From Pseudomonas plecoglossicida NBRC 103162 = DSM 15088 (GTDB lineage: Bacteria; Pseudomonadota; Gammaproteobacteria; Pseudomonadales; Pseudomonadaceae): 64,000 nucleotides of DNA. The notes under the pieces are model-generated. The model saw only the letters and a program-made list of their open reading frames with translations. It had not been told where the DNA came from and made no database searches. Numbering within the stretch: position 1 is the first letter of the stretch; each line of letters opens with the position of its first letter. Shown one piece after another: positions 10,881-20,861 of the stretch. Position numbers and translations under genes: made by a program. The stretch covers positions 22,938 to 86,937 of the forward strand of contig NZ_BBIV01000024.1 in NCBI RefSeq assembly GCF_000730665.1. The letters are read 5' to 3'.

Positions 10881-12220
10881 GCAAGCAGAGCCGGGTGATG
10901 TGGTCGGAAGGCATGTTCCTGCTGCCCCAGCACTTCCAGTACCAGGATGAGTTCCACCAGCACCAGCTGGCCGAGGCGACCCTGCGCGCAACCCCCTTCC
11001 ATTGGGGCGTGCAGGCGCTGCAAGTGGACGAAGACGCCCTGGCCAACGGTTCGCTGCAGCTCAAGCGCCTGAAGCTGGTGTTTCCCGACGGCAGCCTGTA
11101 CGACGCGCCGCAGCATGACCCGCTGCCGGCCGCGCGCGACCTCAAGGACCTGCTCAAGGCCAACGACCTGAAGGTCTACGCCGCGCTCAAACTGCCCGAG
11201 CCGTTTGGCCTGAACTACGTCGAGGATGGCCAGGAACACAAGTCCGCACGGCGTTTTCGCAAGCAGTTCGATACCCTGCCCGACCTCAACGAAGGTGAGC
11301 TGGAGAACGAAATCACCAGCCTGCGCCTGAACGTGGTGCTGCTGGTCGATGGCGACAACCTCGATGGCTACAGCCACTGCCCGCTGGCCAAGCTGACGCG
11401 CAACAGCATGGGCGGCTTCAACCTCGACCCGCACTTCGTCCACCCTACCCTGCACCTGGGCTGCCACGAGACCCTGGCGGGCATCGCCAAGCGCCTGCTC
11501 GGCGCGCTGCAGGCCAAGAGCAAGGCGTTGTCCGGCCGGCGCCGCGAGCGTGCCGACCAGATCGCCGAGTTCGGCTCCAGCGACGTCACCCTGTTCTGGC
11601 TGCTGAACACGGTCAACCGCGCCCACCCGCAGCTGGCTCACCTGCTGGCCCACCCGCGCCTGCACCCGGAGCGCCTGTACCTGTTCCTTGCCGACCTGGC
11701 CGGCGGGCTGCTGACCTTCACCCTGGACACCCAGCTCAGCGACATTCCCGAATACGACCACCACGACCCGGCGGCGTCGCTGGTGAAGCTCGACGAGATG
11801 ATCCGGGTGATGCTCGACAACGTGGTGCCCAACCAGTGCATCGTCATCAAGCTGACCCAGACCAAACCGTCGTACTGGCAAGGCCAGCTGCACGATGTGC
11901 GCCTGGCCGAGGCCGACTTCTATGTCTCGGTGCACGCCGACATGCCCGGTGCCAGCCTGCTGGAGCTGGTGCCGCGGGCCGTCAAGGTCGGCTCGCCGGA
12001 AGACATCGAGGTGGTGGTCAACAGCGCCATGCCCGGCGTCACCCTCAACCATGCCGCGCGCCTGCCCAACGCGATCCCGGTGCGCCTGGACAACCAGTAC
12101 TTCGCCATCGAGCCCCATGGCCATGTGTACGAGCGAATGATGAACGCCCAGACCATCTGTTTCTACGCGCCCAGCGCCTTTACCAACCTCAAGCTTGAAC
12201 TGATGGCGGTGCTCAAATGA
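10877..12220 (+). CDS. tssK: T6SS baseplate protein TssK
   Basis: 447 residues with the very conserved start VMWSEGMFLLPQHFQYQD (about 8-25). TssK trimers link the baseplate (TssF/TssG) to the cytoplasmic parts of TssL and TssM, and resemble phage receptor-binding proteins. The gene overlaps tssJ and tssL by 4 nt on either side. Confidence 0.97.
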   Translation: MSKQSRVMWSEGMFLLPQHFQYQDEFHQHQLAEATLRATPFHWGVQALQVDEDALANGSLQLKRLKLVFPDGSLYDAPQHDPLPAARDLKDLLKANDLKVYAALKLPEPFGLNYVEDGQEHKSARRFRKQFDTLPDLNEGELENEITSLRLNVVLLVDGDNLDGYSHCPLAKLTRNSMGGFNLDPHFVHPTLHLGCHETLAGIAKRLLGALQAKSKALSGRRRERADQIAEFGSSDVTLFWLLNTVNRAHPQLAHLLAHPRLHPERLYLFLADLAGGLLTFTLDTQLSDIPEYDHHDPAASLVKLDEMIRVMLDNVVPNQCIVIKLTQTKPSYWQGQLHDVRLAEADFYVSVHADMPGASLLELVPRAVKVGSPEDIEVVVNSAMPGVTLNHAARLPNAIPVRLDNQYFAIEPHGHVYERMMNAQTICFYAPSAFTNLKLELMAVLK

Positions 12221-12933
12221 CCGAAGCCGTACTGCAACAGGGCGCCGTCGCGGCCGCCAGTGAAAAACCGACCCTCAAGGACCTGGTCCAGGACTTCATC
12301 AGCATGGCGCTGATCGTGCGCAAGGGCCGCGAGGTGACCTCGGTGCCGGCCTTCGAGAGCAGCGTCGAGCGCTTCTTCGCCAACCTGGAGCGCGATGCGC
12401 GGTCGGCCAACTACAGCGTCGAGCAGGTCAAGGACACCCAGTACGCGCTGTGCGCCTTCCTCGACGAAAGCGTGCTGCGCGCCAAGAACAACGCCCTGCG
12501 CCAGCACTTCGAGCTGCAACCGTTGCAGTTCCGCTACTTCGGCGTGCACCTGGCCGGTGAAGGTTTCTTCGAGAAGGTCGAGGCGCTGCGCGGCGACGTG
12601 AAGCAGAACCTCGACGTACTGGAGGTCTACCACCTGTGCCTGGCCCTGGGCTTCGAAGGCAAGTTCAGCCTCGGCCAGAAGGACCAGCTGCGCTACCTAG
12701 CCAACACCCTGGGCCAGGACATCGCCCGCTACCGCAAGCCGCCCAAGGCCCTGTCGCCGGACTGGGCCCTGCCCGACCAGGTGTCGCAGATGCTGCGCCA
12801 CGAAGTGCCGCTGTGGGTGTACCTGGGGTTGATCGCACTGGTCTGTGTCGGCGTGTACCTGACGCTCGACTGGTTGCTGGACAAGGACGTCGCCGCCCTT
12901 TCCGAACACATCCGCCAGCTGTTCAGTGCCTGA
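12217..12933 (+). CDS. tssL: T6SS inner-membrane protein TssL (DotU/IcmH-like), without an OmpA domain
   Basis: 238 residues. The cytoplasmic helical domain has the DotU signature YALCAFLDESVL (about 72-83). A single transmembrane helix lies near the C-terminus (WVYLGLIALVCVGVYLTLDW, about 199-218), followed by only about 20 residues. There is no peptidoglycan-binding extension; that function appears to sit in the gene at 17669. TssL works with TssM and TssJ in the membrane complex. Confidence 0.95.
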   Translation: MTEAVLQQGAVAAASEKPTLKDLVQDFISMALIVRKGREVTSVPAFESSVERFFANLERDARSANYSVEQVKDTQYALCAFLDESVLRAKNNALRQHFELQPLQFRYFGVHLAGEGFFEKVEALRGDVKQNLDVLEVYHLCLALGFEGKFSLGQKDQLRYLANTLGQDIARYRKPPKALSPDWALPDQVSQMLRHEVPLWVYLGLIALVCVGVYLTLDWLLDKDVAALSEHIRQLFSA

Positions 12934-12963
12934 ACACCCTTCAGGTAGCCGAGTCAGGAAGAC

Positions 12964-15900
12964 ATGAAAACATTACTGCGTCTGTTGAAGAATTTCTGGG
13001 TGCTGCTGCCGCTGCTGTGGCTGGCGACCCTGTTGATCTGCTGGCTGGTGGCACCGATGGTGCCGTGGCTGCGCCACCATGTACCCGAAGCGCTGGCGAT
13101 CGTCAGCGCCTGCTTCCTGCTGGTGATCGTGCTGCGCCAGTACCAGCGTATCCGTGCCGAACACAACCTGGAGAACCTGCTGCAGATCGAGGTCGACCGC
13201 TCGTGGAACGCCACCGGCGAATTCCGCGACCAGCACGTGCTGCGCGAACGCCTCAAGCACGCCATCGCCATGCTGCGCACCGACCGCTCCGCCGGCGGTG
13301 GCGGCAAGGCCGCGCTGTCGGACCTGCCCTGGTACCTGGTGCTCGGCATGTCGGCGGCCGGCAAGACCTCGCTGCTCACCCATTCGGGCCTGTCGGCCAG
13401 CATCGCCACCGCCAATGACAGCGAAAGCGGCACCCAGCACTGCGACTGGTACTTCAGCCCCGACGCGGTGATGATCGACACCGCCGGCCGCTACCTGCGC
13501 GACGACCAGTCGGCCAGCGAGTTCGCGGCGTTCCTGCGCATGCTGCGCAAGCAGCGCGGCAAGGCGGCGATCAATGGCCTGGTGCTGGTGGTCAGCCTGC
13601 CGGAACTGCTGACCTCCAACAGCGAGGCGCGCGAAGCCTTGGCCGCCCAACTGGTGGCACGGGTCCAGGAATACGCCGAATGCCTGGACGCCAACCCGCC
13701 GATCTACCTGATGCTGAGCAAGACCGACCAGTTGCCGGGCTTCAGCCAGACCTTCGAGGGCCTTGACCTGCACCAGCGCCAGCAGCCGCTGGGAACGACC
13801 TTCGGCCTGAACGAGATCCGCAACCTGGGCCTGCACGCTGTACTCGAAACGCGCCTGAAGAACCTGCAGGCCCACATCCGCCAGCATGTCGATGCGCAGA
13901 GGGTCAGCCTGGGCGCAGCGGCCGACAGCACCCTGATCAGCTTCCCGCAGTATTTCGCCGAACTCGAAGGCGTGCTCGAGCAGTTCCTCGAACATTTCAT
14001 CCGCAGCCAGCACGGCAGCGCGCCGCTGCTGTTGCGCGGCCTGTACTTCACCAGCGCCCTGCAGACCGACCAGCAGCTGGCCCCGGTGTACGAAGACACC
14101 ATCGCCGACAGCTTCGCCCTGCAGGTCGCCCAGGACGAGGCGCCCCACACCGGCGAGAAACCGGCAGGCAACCGCAGCTTCTTCATTACCGACACCTTCC
14201 GCCGGGTGATCTTCCCGGACCGCGACCTCACCCTGTACCAGTCGCGCCTGGGCCGCCAGGCGGCGTTCAGCCCGCTGCTGCTGGGGATGGCCGCTGCCGC
14301 CGGGGTGGCGTTCATCGGCTGGCAGGCACTGTCGTTCGCCAACAACCGCCAGTGGCTGGACAGCCTGCGCGGGCAACTGGCCGAGATCGAGCAGTCGGCC
14401 GACCGCGAGCAGTTGCTGGCCGCGGGAAAAGGCCTGGAAGTGCTGCGCGAGCAGATGGCGACCGCCGAGGGCCATCGCCTGCAAGGCGTGCCGCTGCGCC
14501 TGAGTGCCGGCCTGTACCACGGCGAGGCGGTGCACCAGGTGGCGCGCAGCGCTTACCTGGCGCAACTGCGCAGCCAGGCCCTGGAGCCCATCGCACGTAA
14601 CCTGCAGGTGCAGATGCGTGCCTTCAATACCTTCGCCAACGGCATCAATCAGGCGCTGGAATTCACCCCGGCACCGGCACCGAAGAAACGCAACGGCAAG
14701 CCACTGGCACCTCGGGTTGCCGCCAAGGCCCAGGCCGCGCTGGCCAACACCCGCGCCGGCGCCTATGCCGCCAAGGTCAACCTGGCCACCGCCAGCGATG
14801 CCGCCGAACTGTCGGCCACCACTGGTGGCCTGTCATTGTCGGAAGAAATGCTCGGGCGCCTGGACGAACAGCAGGTCGCCTCGATCATCGACGCCTACAA
14901 CACCCTCAAGCTGTACCTGCTGCTGACCGAGCCCCAGGCCCACCCGGAACCGGCCTTCGTCGCCGCCAGCCTGCCTCAGGCCTGGGCCAACGCCGCCACC
15001 GAGGGCACCCCGGCCGACGAGGGCGTCATCGCCGAGAACGCGCCGCTGTACGTGCAACTGCTGGAACAGGGCCAGGCCCCTTCGCTGCCACGTAACGAAC
15101 AACTGATCGGCGAAACCCGGCAGAACCTCAAGTCGTTCATGATCTCCAGCTCGCTGGTCGACCGTGAATACCTGCGCCTGCAGCTGGAGTCGAGCCGCCA
15201 GTTCCCGGCCCTGAGCCTCAACGACCTGGTGCCGCAACCCGGCCGTGCACTGCTCTACGGCTCTGCCGGGGTGCCGGCGATCTACACCCGCCAGGGCTGG
15301 GAGACCTTCGTCAAGCCCGAGCTGATCAAGCTGGTGTCGGGCAACCTGCAGAACGAATCGGACTGGGTGCTCGACGGCGAAGGCGGCGATGCCATCGTGC
15401 AAAAGGCCAACTTCGTGCGCGAGTTCATGACCCGCTACAAGCGCGACTACACCCAGGCCTGGTACAAGATGGTCAGCAGCGTCGGCGTGCGTCACTTCGC
15501 CGACCTGGCCTCGGCCACCGAACAGCTGGGGCTGCACAGCGATGTGCAGAACTCGCCGGTGAAGAACCTGCTGGCCGCGGTCAACGACAACACCCAGTGG
15601 GACCTGCCGGTCAAGCATGAACTGCCGGCCACCGGCAACGCCCGGGTGGATGGCTTCTGGAGCAAGGTCTCCGGCCTGCTCGACGCCAAGGACGCCCTGC
15701 CCGATGCCGTGGCGCCCAGCCTGCCGGCGGTCGACGATGGCAGCCTGGCCAAGCGCTTCGAACCGGTGGCGCGGGTGTTCGCCGAAAGCAATGCCGAAGG
15801 CGCCGACAGCACCATCATGGACCGCTACCTGGCCGCGCTGCGCAAGCTCAAGGTGCGCATGAACAACATCCAGCGCTCCCAGGACGTCGGCAAGGGCAGC

Positions 15901-16767
15901 AAGCAGCTGATCGCCGAAACCCTGGAAGGCCAGCCGAGCGAAGTGACCACCGTGCGCAACTACGTGGAAACCAGCGTCGACACCAGCCAGGACGGCCTGT
16001 CGCGCTCGCTGCAGGGGCTGTTCAGCCTGCCCATCCAGTACGCCTGGGAAACCCTGCGCGACCCGGCCGGCCAGCAGATCGCCAAGGCCTGGGCCCAGCA
16101 GATCGCCAAGCCCTGGCAGCAGGTCATGGCCCACCGCTACCCGATCGCCAGCGGCAGCCGCAACGAAGCTTCGGTCAAGGACCTGCAGCGCTTCGTCGAC
16201 CCCGACAGCGGCCTGCTGCCGACCTTCAAGCGCAACGAGATCGGCAACCTGTCCGGTGGCGAAGGCCTGGGCCTTGGCAACAGCAAGGGACCGGCGCTGG
16301 TCAACCCCGGCATGCTCAACAGCATCGACAGGGCAAGCTCGGTGGGCCAGGTGATCGCCAGCCTGTCGGACCGCGAGAACGGTTTCGAGATCATGCTCGA
16401 ACCGTCGACCAGCTTCACCGACATCGTCTTCACCCTCGACGGCCAAGAGCAACACTACCGCAACGGCCGCAGCAGCTGGAGCCGCTTCGCCTGGCCGGGC
16501 AGCAGCAACGCCCCGGGCGCGCGCCTGGACGTGGTCACCCTCAGTGGCGCGCGGGTCACGGTGTTCGACTTCCCGGGCCGCTGGGGCCTGCTGCGCATGA
16601 ACGAAAGCGCCCGGGTCGACGACCTGGACGGCATCCAGCAGCGCTTCAGTTGGAACACCGCCAGCGGCCGGGTCAGCCTGGTGGTGCGCAACTTCGGTGG
16701 CGTCAAGCTGACCGACCTGGGTGACGTCAAGGCGCTGAGCGCGCTCAACGACAGGGGCGCGCAATGA
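12964..16767 (+). CDS. tssM: T6SS inner-membrane NTPase-like protein TssM (IcmF)
   Basis: 1267 residues. Two N-terminal transmembrane helices (about 12-34 and 40-58) precede a cytoplasmic GTPase-like domain with an intact Walker A GMSAAGKTSL (about 128-137) and DTAGRYL. A third helix (about 438-460, LLLGMAAAAGVAFIGW) leads to a long periplasmic region that ends in the TssJ-binding domain. It spans the periplasm in the T6SS membrane complex. tssL ends 30 nt upstream; tagF overlaps the 3' end by 4 nt. Confidence 0.97.
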   Translation: MKTLLRLLKNFWVLLPLLWLATLLICWLVAPMVPWLRHHVPEALAIVSACFLLVIVLRQYQRIRAEHNLENLLQIEVDRSWNATGEFRDQHVLRERLKHAIAMLRTDRSAGGGGKAALSDLPWYLVLGMSAAGKTSLLTHSGLSASIATANDSESGTQHCDWYFSPDAVMIDTAGRYLRDDQSASEFAAFLRMLRKQRGKAAINGLVLVVSLPELLTSNSEAREALAAQLVARVQEYAECLDANPPIYLMLSKTDQLPGFSQTFEGLDLHQRQQPLGTTFGLNEIRNLGLHAVLETRLKNLQAHIRQHVDAQRVSLGAAADSTLISFPQYFAELEGVLEQFLEHFIRSQHGSAPLLLRGLYFTSALQTDQQLAPVYEDTIADSFALQVAQDEAPHTGEKPAGNRSFFITDTFRRVIFPDRDLTLYQSRLGRQAAFSPLLLGMAAAAGVAFIGWQALSFANNRQWLDSLRGQLAEIEQSADREQLLAAGKGLEVLREQMATAEGHRLQGVPLRLSAGLYHGEAVHQVARSAYLAQLRSQALEPIARNLQVQMRAFNTFANGINQALEFTPAPAPKKRNGKPLAPRVAAKAQAALANTRAGAYAAKVNLATASDAAELSATTGGLSLSEEMLGRLDEQQVASIIDAYNTLKLYLLLTEPQAHPEPAFVAASLPQAWANAATEGTPADEGVIAENAPLYVQLLEQGQAPSLPRNEQLIGETRQNLKSFMISSSLVDREYLRLQLESSRQFPALSLNDLVPQPGRALLYGSAGVPAIYTRQGWETFVKPELIKLVSGNLQNESDWVLDGEGGDAIVQKANFVREFMTRYKRDYTQAWYKMVSSVGVRHFADLASATEQLGLHSDVQNSPVKNLLAAVNDNTQWDLPVKHELPATGNARVDGFWSKVSGLLDAKDALPDAVAPSLPAVDDGSLAKRFEPVARVFAESNAEGADSTIMDRYLAALRKLKVRMNNIQRSQDVGKGSKQLIAETLEGQPSEVTTVRNYVETSVDTSQDGLSRSLQGLFSLPIQYAWETLRDPAGQQIAKAWAQQIAKPWQQVMAHRYPIASGSRNEASVKDLQRFVDPDSGLLPTFKRNEIGNLSGGEGLGLGNSKGPALVNPGMLNSIDRASSVGQVIASLSDRENGFEIMLEPSTSFTDIVFTLDGQEQHYRNGRSSWSRFAWPGSSNAPGARLDVVTLSGARVTVFDFPGRWGLLRMNESARVDDLDGIQQRFSWNTASGRVSLVVRNFGGVKLTDLGDVKALSALNDRGAQ

Positions 16768-17672
16768 TCGGCTGCTTCGGCAAGCTGCCGTCGAGCGCGG
16801 ACTTCGTCAGCCTGCATGGTGCGGCTGAAGAGGTCTGCGAGTTCGATGCCTGGCTGCAGGCTTCGCTGGCGGCGATGCGCCACCGCGAAGACTGGCAGGC
16901 GCTGTTCGACGCCCTGCCGATGTGCTTCTTCAGCTACCGGGCGCGCAATGGCAACTGGCTGCTCGGTGGCCTGCTGAGCTCGCGCGATGCCAGCGACCGG
17001 CGCTACCCGTTCTTCATCTTCCAGCTGCTCAAGGGCCAGGAAGGCGAGGCGCTGCCCAACCCGTTCACCCTCGGCGAGCTGTTCAGCGCGCAGATCAAGC
17101 CATTGCTGCACCAGGCGGTACAGGGTGCGGACTGCGCGACCGTGTTCGAGCGCATCAAGGCCTTGCGCCCCCTGCAGGGCCAGGACCTGGACCTGTTCCG
17201 TCGGGTGCATGCCAAGTTCCTGCATGACTTCAGTTTTGCCGATGTCGCCCGGGCGTTGCAGGGCTCCTGGCCGACCTTCGACGGCGCCACCGCGTTGTCG
17301 CGGCTGCAGGCTGCCTGGCCGTTGCTGCACAGCGACTTCGAAGGCGGCATCGAGCTGCCGCTGCCGGCCGAACGCGGCCTGAAGAACCCCACGGCCGACC
17401 TGTGGCAGACCTGGCTGACGCGCATGAGTGGCCGCCGTGGCGGCCCGGCAGTGAGCCTGCTGGCGGACGACTTCATGCACCCGCGGCTGTACGGCTTCAC
17501 CTCGCGCCACAGCAACACCGCCTACCGCCTGCTCAGCGCCACGGCCGATGCGCGCCAGCACCTGGGCCTGCTCGGCCCGATGGCGCCCGGCGCACACGGG
17601 CACGATTTCGACCGACCCCTTGAACACGTCATCGACCGCTTCGTCGATGCGTTGGATGCGACGCCTGTATGA
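16764..17672 (+). CDS. tagF: T6SS-associated protein TagF
   Basis: 302 residues beginning MIGCFGKLPSSADFVSLHG, the diagnostic TagF N-terminus, with YPFFIFQLL about residue 80. TagF proteins are cytoplasmic. In P. aeruginosa TagF is a posttranslational repressor of T6SS firing that works on a forkhead-protein branch of the threonine phosphorylation pathway; no PpkA, PppA or Fha genes are seen in this window. It overlaps both neighbours by 4 nt. Confidence 0.92.
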   Translation: MIGCFGKLPSSADFVSLHGAAEEVCEFDAWLQASLAAMRHREDWQALFDALPMCFFSYRARNGNWLLGGLLSSRDASDRRYPFFIFQLLKGQEGEALPNPFTLGELFSAQIKPLLHQAVQGADCATVFERIKALRPLQGQDLDLFRRVHAKFLHDFSFADVARALQGSWPTFDGATALSRLQAAWPLLHSDFEGGIELPLPAERGLKNPTADLWQTWLTRMSGRRGGPAVSLLADDFMHPRLYGFTSRHSNTAYRLLSATADARQHLGLLGPMAPGAHGHDFDRPLEHVIDRFVDALDATPV

Positions 17673-20164
17673 ACAAGATCAAGTACTACTGCCTGCGCTA
17701 CCAACCCTACCTGCTGGGGGTGGCCTTCTTCCTGGCGATCTTCCTGGTCTGGGGCATCGGCCGTGCTTTGGGCTTCGCCTCGCTGCACAGCCTGCTGGCG
17801 GGTATCGGCGTGTTCCTGTTGCTGTCGGCAGGCTACGTACTGTTGCTGTACCGCGGCGCCGGCCAGCATCACAACCTCGAAGCCCTGCTGCGCGATGACG
17901 CCGACCAGGCGGTCCTCAATGCCACGCCCGCCGACCGCGAGGAGGTCAGCCTGCTGCGCGAGCGCCTGCTGCAGGGCATCGAGCGCCTGCACGGCAATGC
18001 CCCGCGCGGCACCGCGGCCAAGGATGCGCTGTACGCCCTGCCCTGGTACCTGGTGATCGGCCAGCCGGCGGCGGGCAAGAGCACCATGATCCTGCAGTCG
18101 GGGCTCAACTTCCCCTACGCCGAGCGTGAAGGCATGCGCGTCGCGGGGCTGGGCGGCACGCGCAACTGCGACTGGTTCTTCAGCGCCGATGCGGTTCTGC
18201 TGGACACCGCCGGGCGCTACATGAACAGCCCCGAAGAGGCCGGCAAGTGGCGCGGCTTCCTGCAGCTGCTGCGCCAGCACCGCCAGCGCCGGCCACTCAA
18301 TGGCCTGATCGTCAGCGTCAGCATCGCCGACATCCTGCACGGTTCAACCGAGGACCAGGTGCGGGTGGCCAAGCGCCTGCGCGAGCGCATCCAGGAAAGC
18401 TGCGCCTTGCTGGAAGTGCGCCTGCCGATCTACCTGGTGTTCACCAAGTGCGACCTGATCCCCGGCTTCACCCCGTTCTACCGCCAGTTGGACGACGCGG
18501 CGCGTGGCGAGGTGATGGGCAAGACCTTCTCGCACAAGCACTATGAGCAGGCCGACTGGGGCCAGCGTTTCGGCAAGGCGATGGACGAGCTGTGCGGTTA
18601 CTGGCAACAGGTGGCAGGCCAGCAGCTGGTGCAGCAGGACATCCAGCTGACCCGGCAGAACGATGCCGCCTACCGCTTCCCGCTTGAGCTGGCTGCGCTC
18701 AAGCCGCGCCTGCAAGCCTTTGTCGACAGCCTGCTGCAGGCCAACCCGTACCAATCTGCCGAGCTGCTGCGCGGCTTCTACTTCACTGCCGCCCTGGAGG
18801 CCGAAGAGACCCCGTGGGGCAGCCACGGCCAGCAGGTGGCCGAACGCTTCGCCCTGCAGCACGACCACGGCGCTGCCGCTGCCGGCAGCCAGCCCGCGCC
18901 GCTGTTCATCAACAGCCTGTTCCGCAAGGTGATCATCCCTGACCAGCACCTGGTGGCGCTGTACACCAGCAACCGCCGCGAGCGCCAGCGCAAGGCCGCC
19001 TGGGTCGGCGCCGCCAGCCTGGCGGGGCTGCTGCTGTGCAGCCTGTGGGGCTGGTCGTACCTGAACAACCGGGCAACGCTGGGCAGCATCGCCGACGAAC
19101 TGGCCCAGGCCAGGCGTGAGGACCAGGCCAACCCTGGGCAGTACGCCGCCTGGCAGAGCCTCGACCGCTTGCGTTTCTGGGCCGGGCACTACTACCAGCA
19201 ACACCACGACCAGGCCGTGCCGCTGGGCATGCGCCTGGGCCTGTACCAGGGCCACAAGGTCGAGCCGGTGCTGCGCGCGCGCTACTTCGCGACCCTGCAG
19301 AACGTGATGCTCAAGCCCACTGCGGACAACCTCACCCGCACCCTGTACCTGCTGACCACGCTCAAGGTCTACCAGCGCAACAGCCCGGTGCTGCAGCCGG
19401 TCAGCGGCGTGGACAGCGTCGAGGCCGAGGCCCTGCCCCACGACAACCGCGCCCAGTCGATCGCCGACTTCGGCAAGGCGGCCCTGGACACCTACGTGAT
19501 GCTCTCGCCCGCCCAGCGCGAGAAGGCCGACCCGGCGTTCCTCAAGGCGCACATGCCCGATTACTGGTACCCGGCCATCGCCCGCCACACCGGCAAGACC
19601 ATGGCCACCGCCGCCGCCGACAGCGCGGCCAACCAGGACTACGCCTATGCCAGCCGGCAGATCGTGTTCTACGCCGATCAGATCCGCGAACCGGATGTAC
19701 CGCGCATCCTCGACAACGCCTTCCTGATGTCCAGTTCGCGCAACTACATCAACAGCCTGCTGACCCAGTCGCTGCGCTCGATCGAGACCATCACGCTGGA
19801 GTCGGACACCCTGTTCGCCTTCGCCCGCGCCGACTTCCAGAGCCTCAAGAGCGAAGGCCAGAACCAGCTGAGCGCCATCGCCAGCAAACTGTTGAACACC
19901 CCGAATATCGGCAAGATCGTGATTTCCGGCCACGCCGACCAGCTGGGCGATGCCCAGGGCAACCTGCAGGTTTCCCGGCAGCGGGCGCAGACCATCCGCA
20001 CCTACCTGGTCGGCAAGGGCGTGCCCGCGGAGCTGGTCAGCGCCCAGGGCGAAGGTAGCCGCAAGCCGCTGGTCAACTGCGACATGCAGCAACCACGAGC
20101 GCAGCTGATCAAGTGCCTGGAGCCCAACCGGCGGGTAGAAATCGAAGTGCGCGGGCTCAACTGA
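17669..20164 (+). CDS. TssM-like NTPase domain fused to a C-terminal OmpA peptidoglycan-binding domain
   Basis: 831 residues. The N-terminal two-thirds resembles TssM: transmembrane helices at about 13-35 and 40-60, Walker A GQPAAGKSTM (about 130-139), DTAGRYM, then a third helix (about 441-463, WVGAASLAGLLLCSLWGW). The C-terminus (about 705-830) is an OmpA/MotB-type domain with ISGHADQLGDAQGNLQVSRQ and ending NRRVEIEVRG. It probably anchors the T6SS membrane complex to peptidoglycan in place of an OmpA-fused TssL. Such genes have been called tagP in some Pseudomonas clusters, as I recall; I leave the symbol blank. It follows tagF with a 4-nt overlap. Confidence 0.9.
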   Translation: MNKIKYYCLRYQPYLLGVAFFLAIFLVWGIGRALGFASLHSLLAGIGVFLLLSAGYVLLLYRGAGQHHNLEALLRDDADQAVLNATPADREEVSLLRERLLQGIERLHGNAPRGTAAKDALYALPWYLVIGQPAAGKSTMILQSGLNFPYAEREGMRVAGLGGTRNCDWFFSADAVLLDTAGRYMNSPEEAGKWRGFLQLLRQHRQRRPLNGLIVSVSIADILHGSTEDQVRVAKRLRERIQESCALLEVRLPIYLVFTKCDLIPGFTPFYRQLDDAARGEVMGKTFSHKHYEQADWGQRFGKAMDELCGYWQQVAGQQLVQQDIQLTRQNDAAYRFPLELAALKPRLQAFVDSLLQANPYQSAELLRGFYFTAALEAEETPWGSHGQQVAERFALQHDHGAAAAGSQPAPLFINSLFRKVIIPDQHLVALYTSNRRERQRKAAWVGAASLAGLLLCSLWGWSYLNNRATLGSIADELAQARREDQANPGQYAAWQSLDRLRFWAGHYYQQHHDQAVPLGMRLGLYQGHKVEPVLRARYFATLQNVMLKPTADNLTRTLYLLTTLKVYQRNSPVLQPVSGVDSVEAEALPHDNRAQSIADFGKAALDTYVMLSPAQREKADPAFLKAHMPDYWYPAIARHTGKTMATAAADSAANQDYAYASRQIVFYADQIREPDVPRILDNAFLMSSSRNYINSLLTQSLRSIETITLESDTLFAFARADFQSLKSEGQNQLSAIASKLLNTPNIGKIVISGHADQLGDAQGNLQVSRQRAQTIRTYLVGKGVPAELVSAQGEGSRKPLVNCDMQQPRAQLIKCLEPNRRVEIEVRGLN

Positions 20165-20188
20165 GGCCGCGCCTGCAAGAACCGGCCA

Positions 20189-20252
20189 GCCGAGCCTCAC
20201 TGGAGGAAGCTCGGCGGGCGGCAAGCTACCTCGGCTGACCTGGTCAGCGAGG
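20189..20252 (+). promoter_or_regulatory. Two stem-loops in the leader between the TssM-OmpA gene and hcp
   Basis: GCCGAGC at 20189-20195 pairs with GCTCGGC at 20209-20215 across a 13-nt loop. A second stem pairs 20229-20240 with 20242-20252 (CCTCGgCTGACC against GGTCAGCGAGG, one bulged base). Neither has a U run, so they are unlikely strong terminators. They could be RNA-processing or stabilising stems that let hcp mRNA accumulate above the upstream genes. The 144-nt gap is the largest inside the cluster. Confidence 0.4.
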
Positions 20253-20308
20253 TCAACAGCAAGGGACGCATGAGCGCCCTACTACTGATGTTAATGGAGA
20301 GTTTCACA

Positions 20309-20827
20309 ATGGCATTTGACGCGTATATCCAAATCGACGGCATCCCAGGCGAAGTACTGGACGACAAGCACAAGGACTGGATCGAAGTGCTGGGCTACGA
20401 GTACGGCGCCACCCAGGCCACTTCGGCCACTGCCAGCTCCTCGGGCGGTGCTTCTTCCGAGCGCGTGGCGCTGACCGACTTCAAGATCCGCAAAGCCGTC
20501 GACAAGGCTTCGGCCAAACTGTTCGAGCACTGCTGCACCGGCAAGCACATCGCCAAGCTGAAGCTGAACGTCAACCGTGCCGGTGGCGACAAGGTCACCT
20601 ACCTGACCATCGACATGGAAGAAGTGGTGGTGTCCTCGGTACGTTTCGTCGCCGGTGGCAACCAGGGCGGTGAAGACAAGGCGGTCAGCGACCTGCCGAT
20701 CGAAGAAATCAGCTTCAACTTCGCTCGCATCAAGACCACCTACACCCAGCAGAACCGTACCGACGGCCAGGCTGGCGGCAACATCGTCGGCGGCTGGGAC
20801 CGCACCGCGAACAAAGTGTTCGCCTAA
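20309..20827 (+). CDS. hcp: T6SS inner-tube protein Hcp
   Basis: 172 residues starting MAFDAYIQIDGIPGE, with the Hcp core ending in TYTQQNRTDGQAGGNIVGGW. Hcp hexamers stack into the expelled tube and can carry small effectors in the lumen. ATG 20309 has GGAG about 10 nt ahead. The open frame extends 13 codons upstream, but the family starts at MAFDAYI. The gene stands apart from the operon upstream and is followed by a terminator-like hairpin, consistent with separate, high expression. Confidence 0.96.
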   Translation: MAFDAYIQIDGIPGEVLDDKHKDWIEVLGYEYGATQATSATASSSGGASSERVALTDFKIRKAVDKASAKLFEHCCTGKHIAKLKLNVNRAGGDKVTYLTIDMEEVVVSSVRFVAGGNQGGEDKAVSDLPIEEISFNFARIKTTYTQQNRTDGQAGGNIVGGWDRTANKVFA

Positions 20828-20861
20828 GCAGCAGTGGGTCGCGCATGCGGCCCGCATCCCA

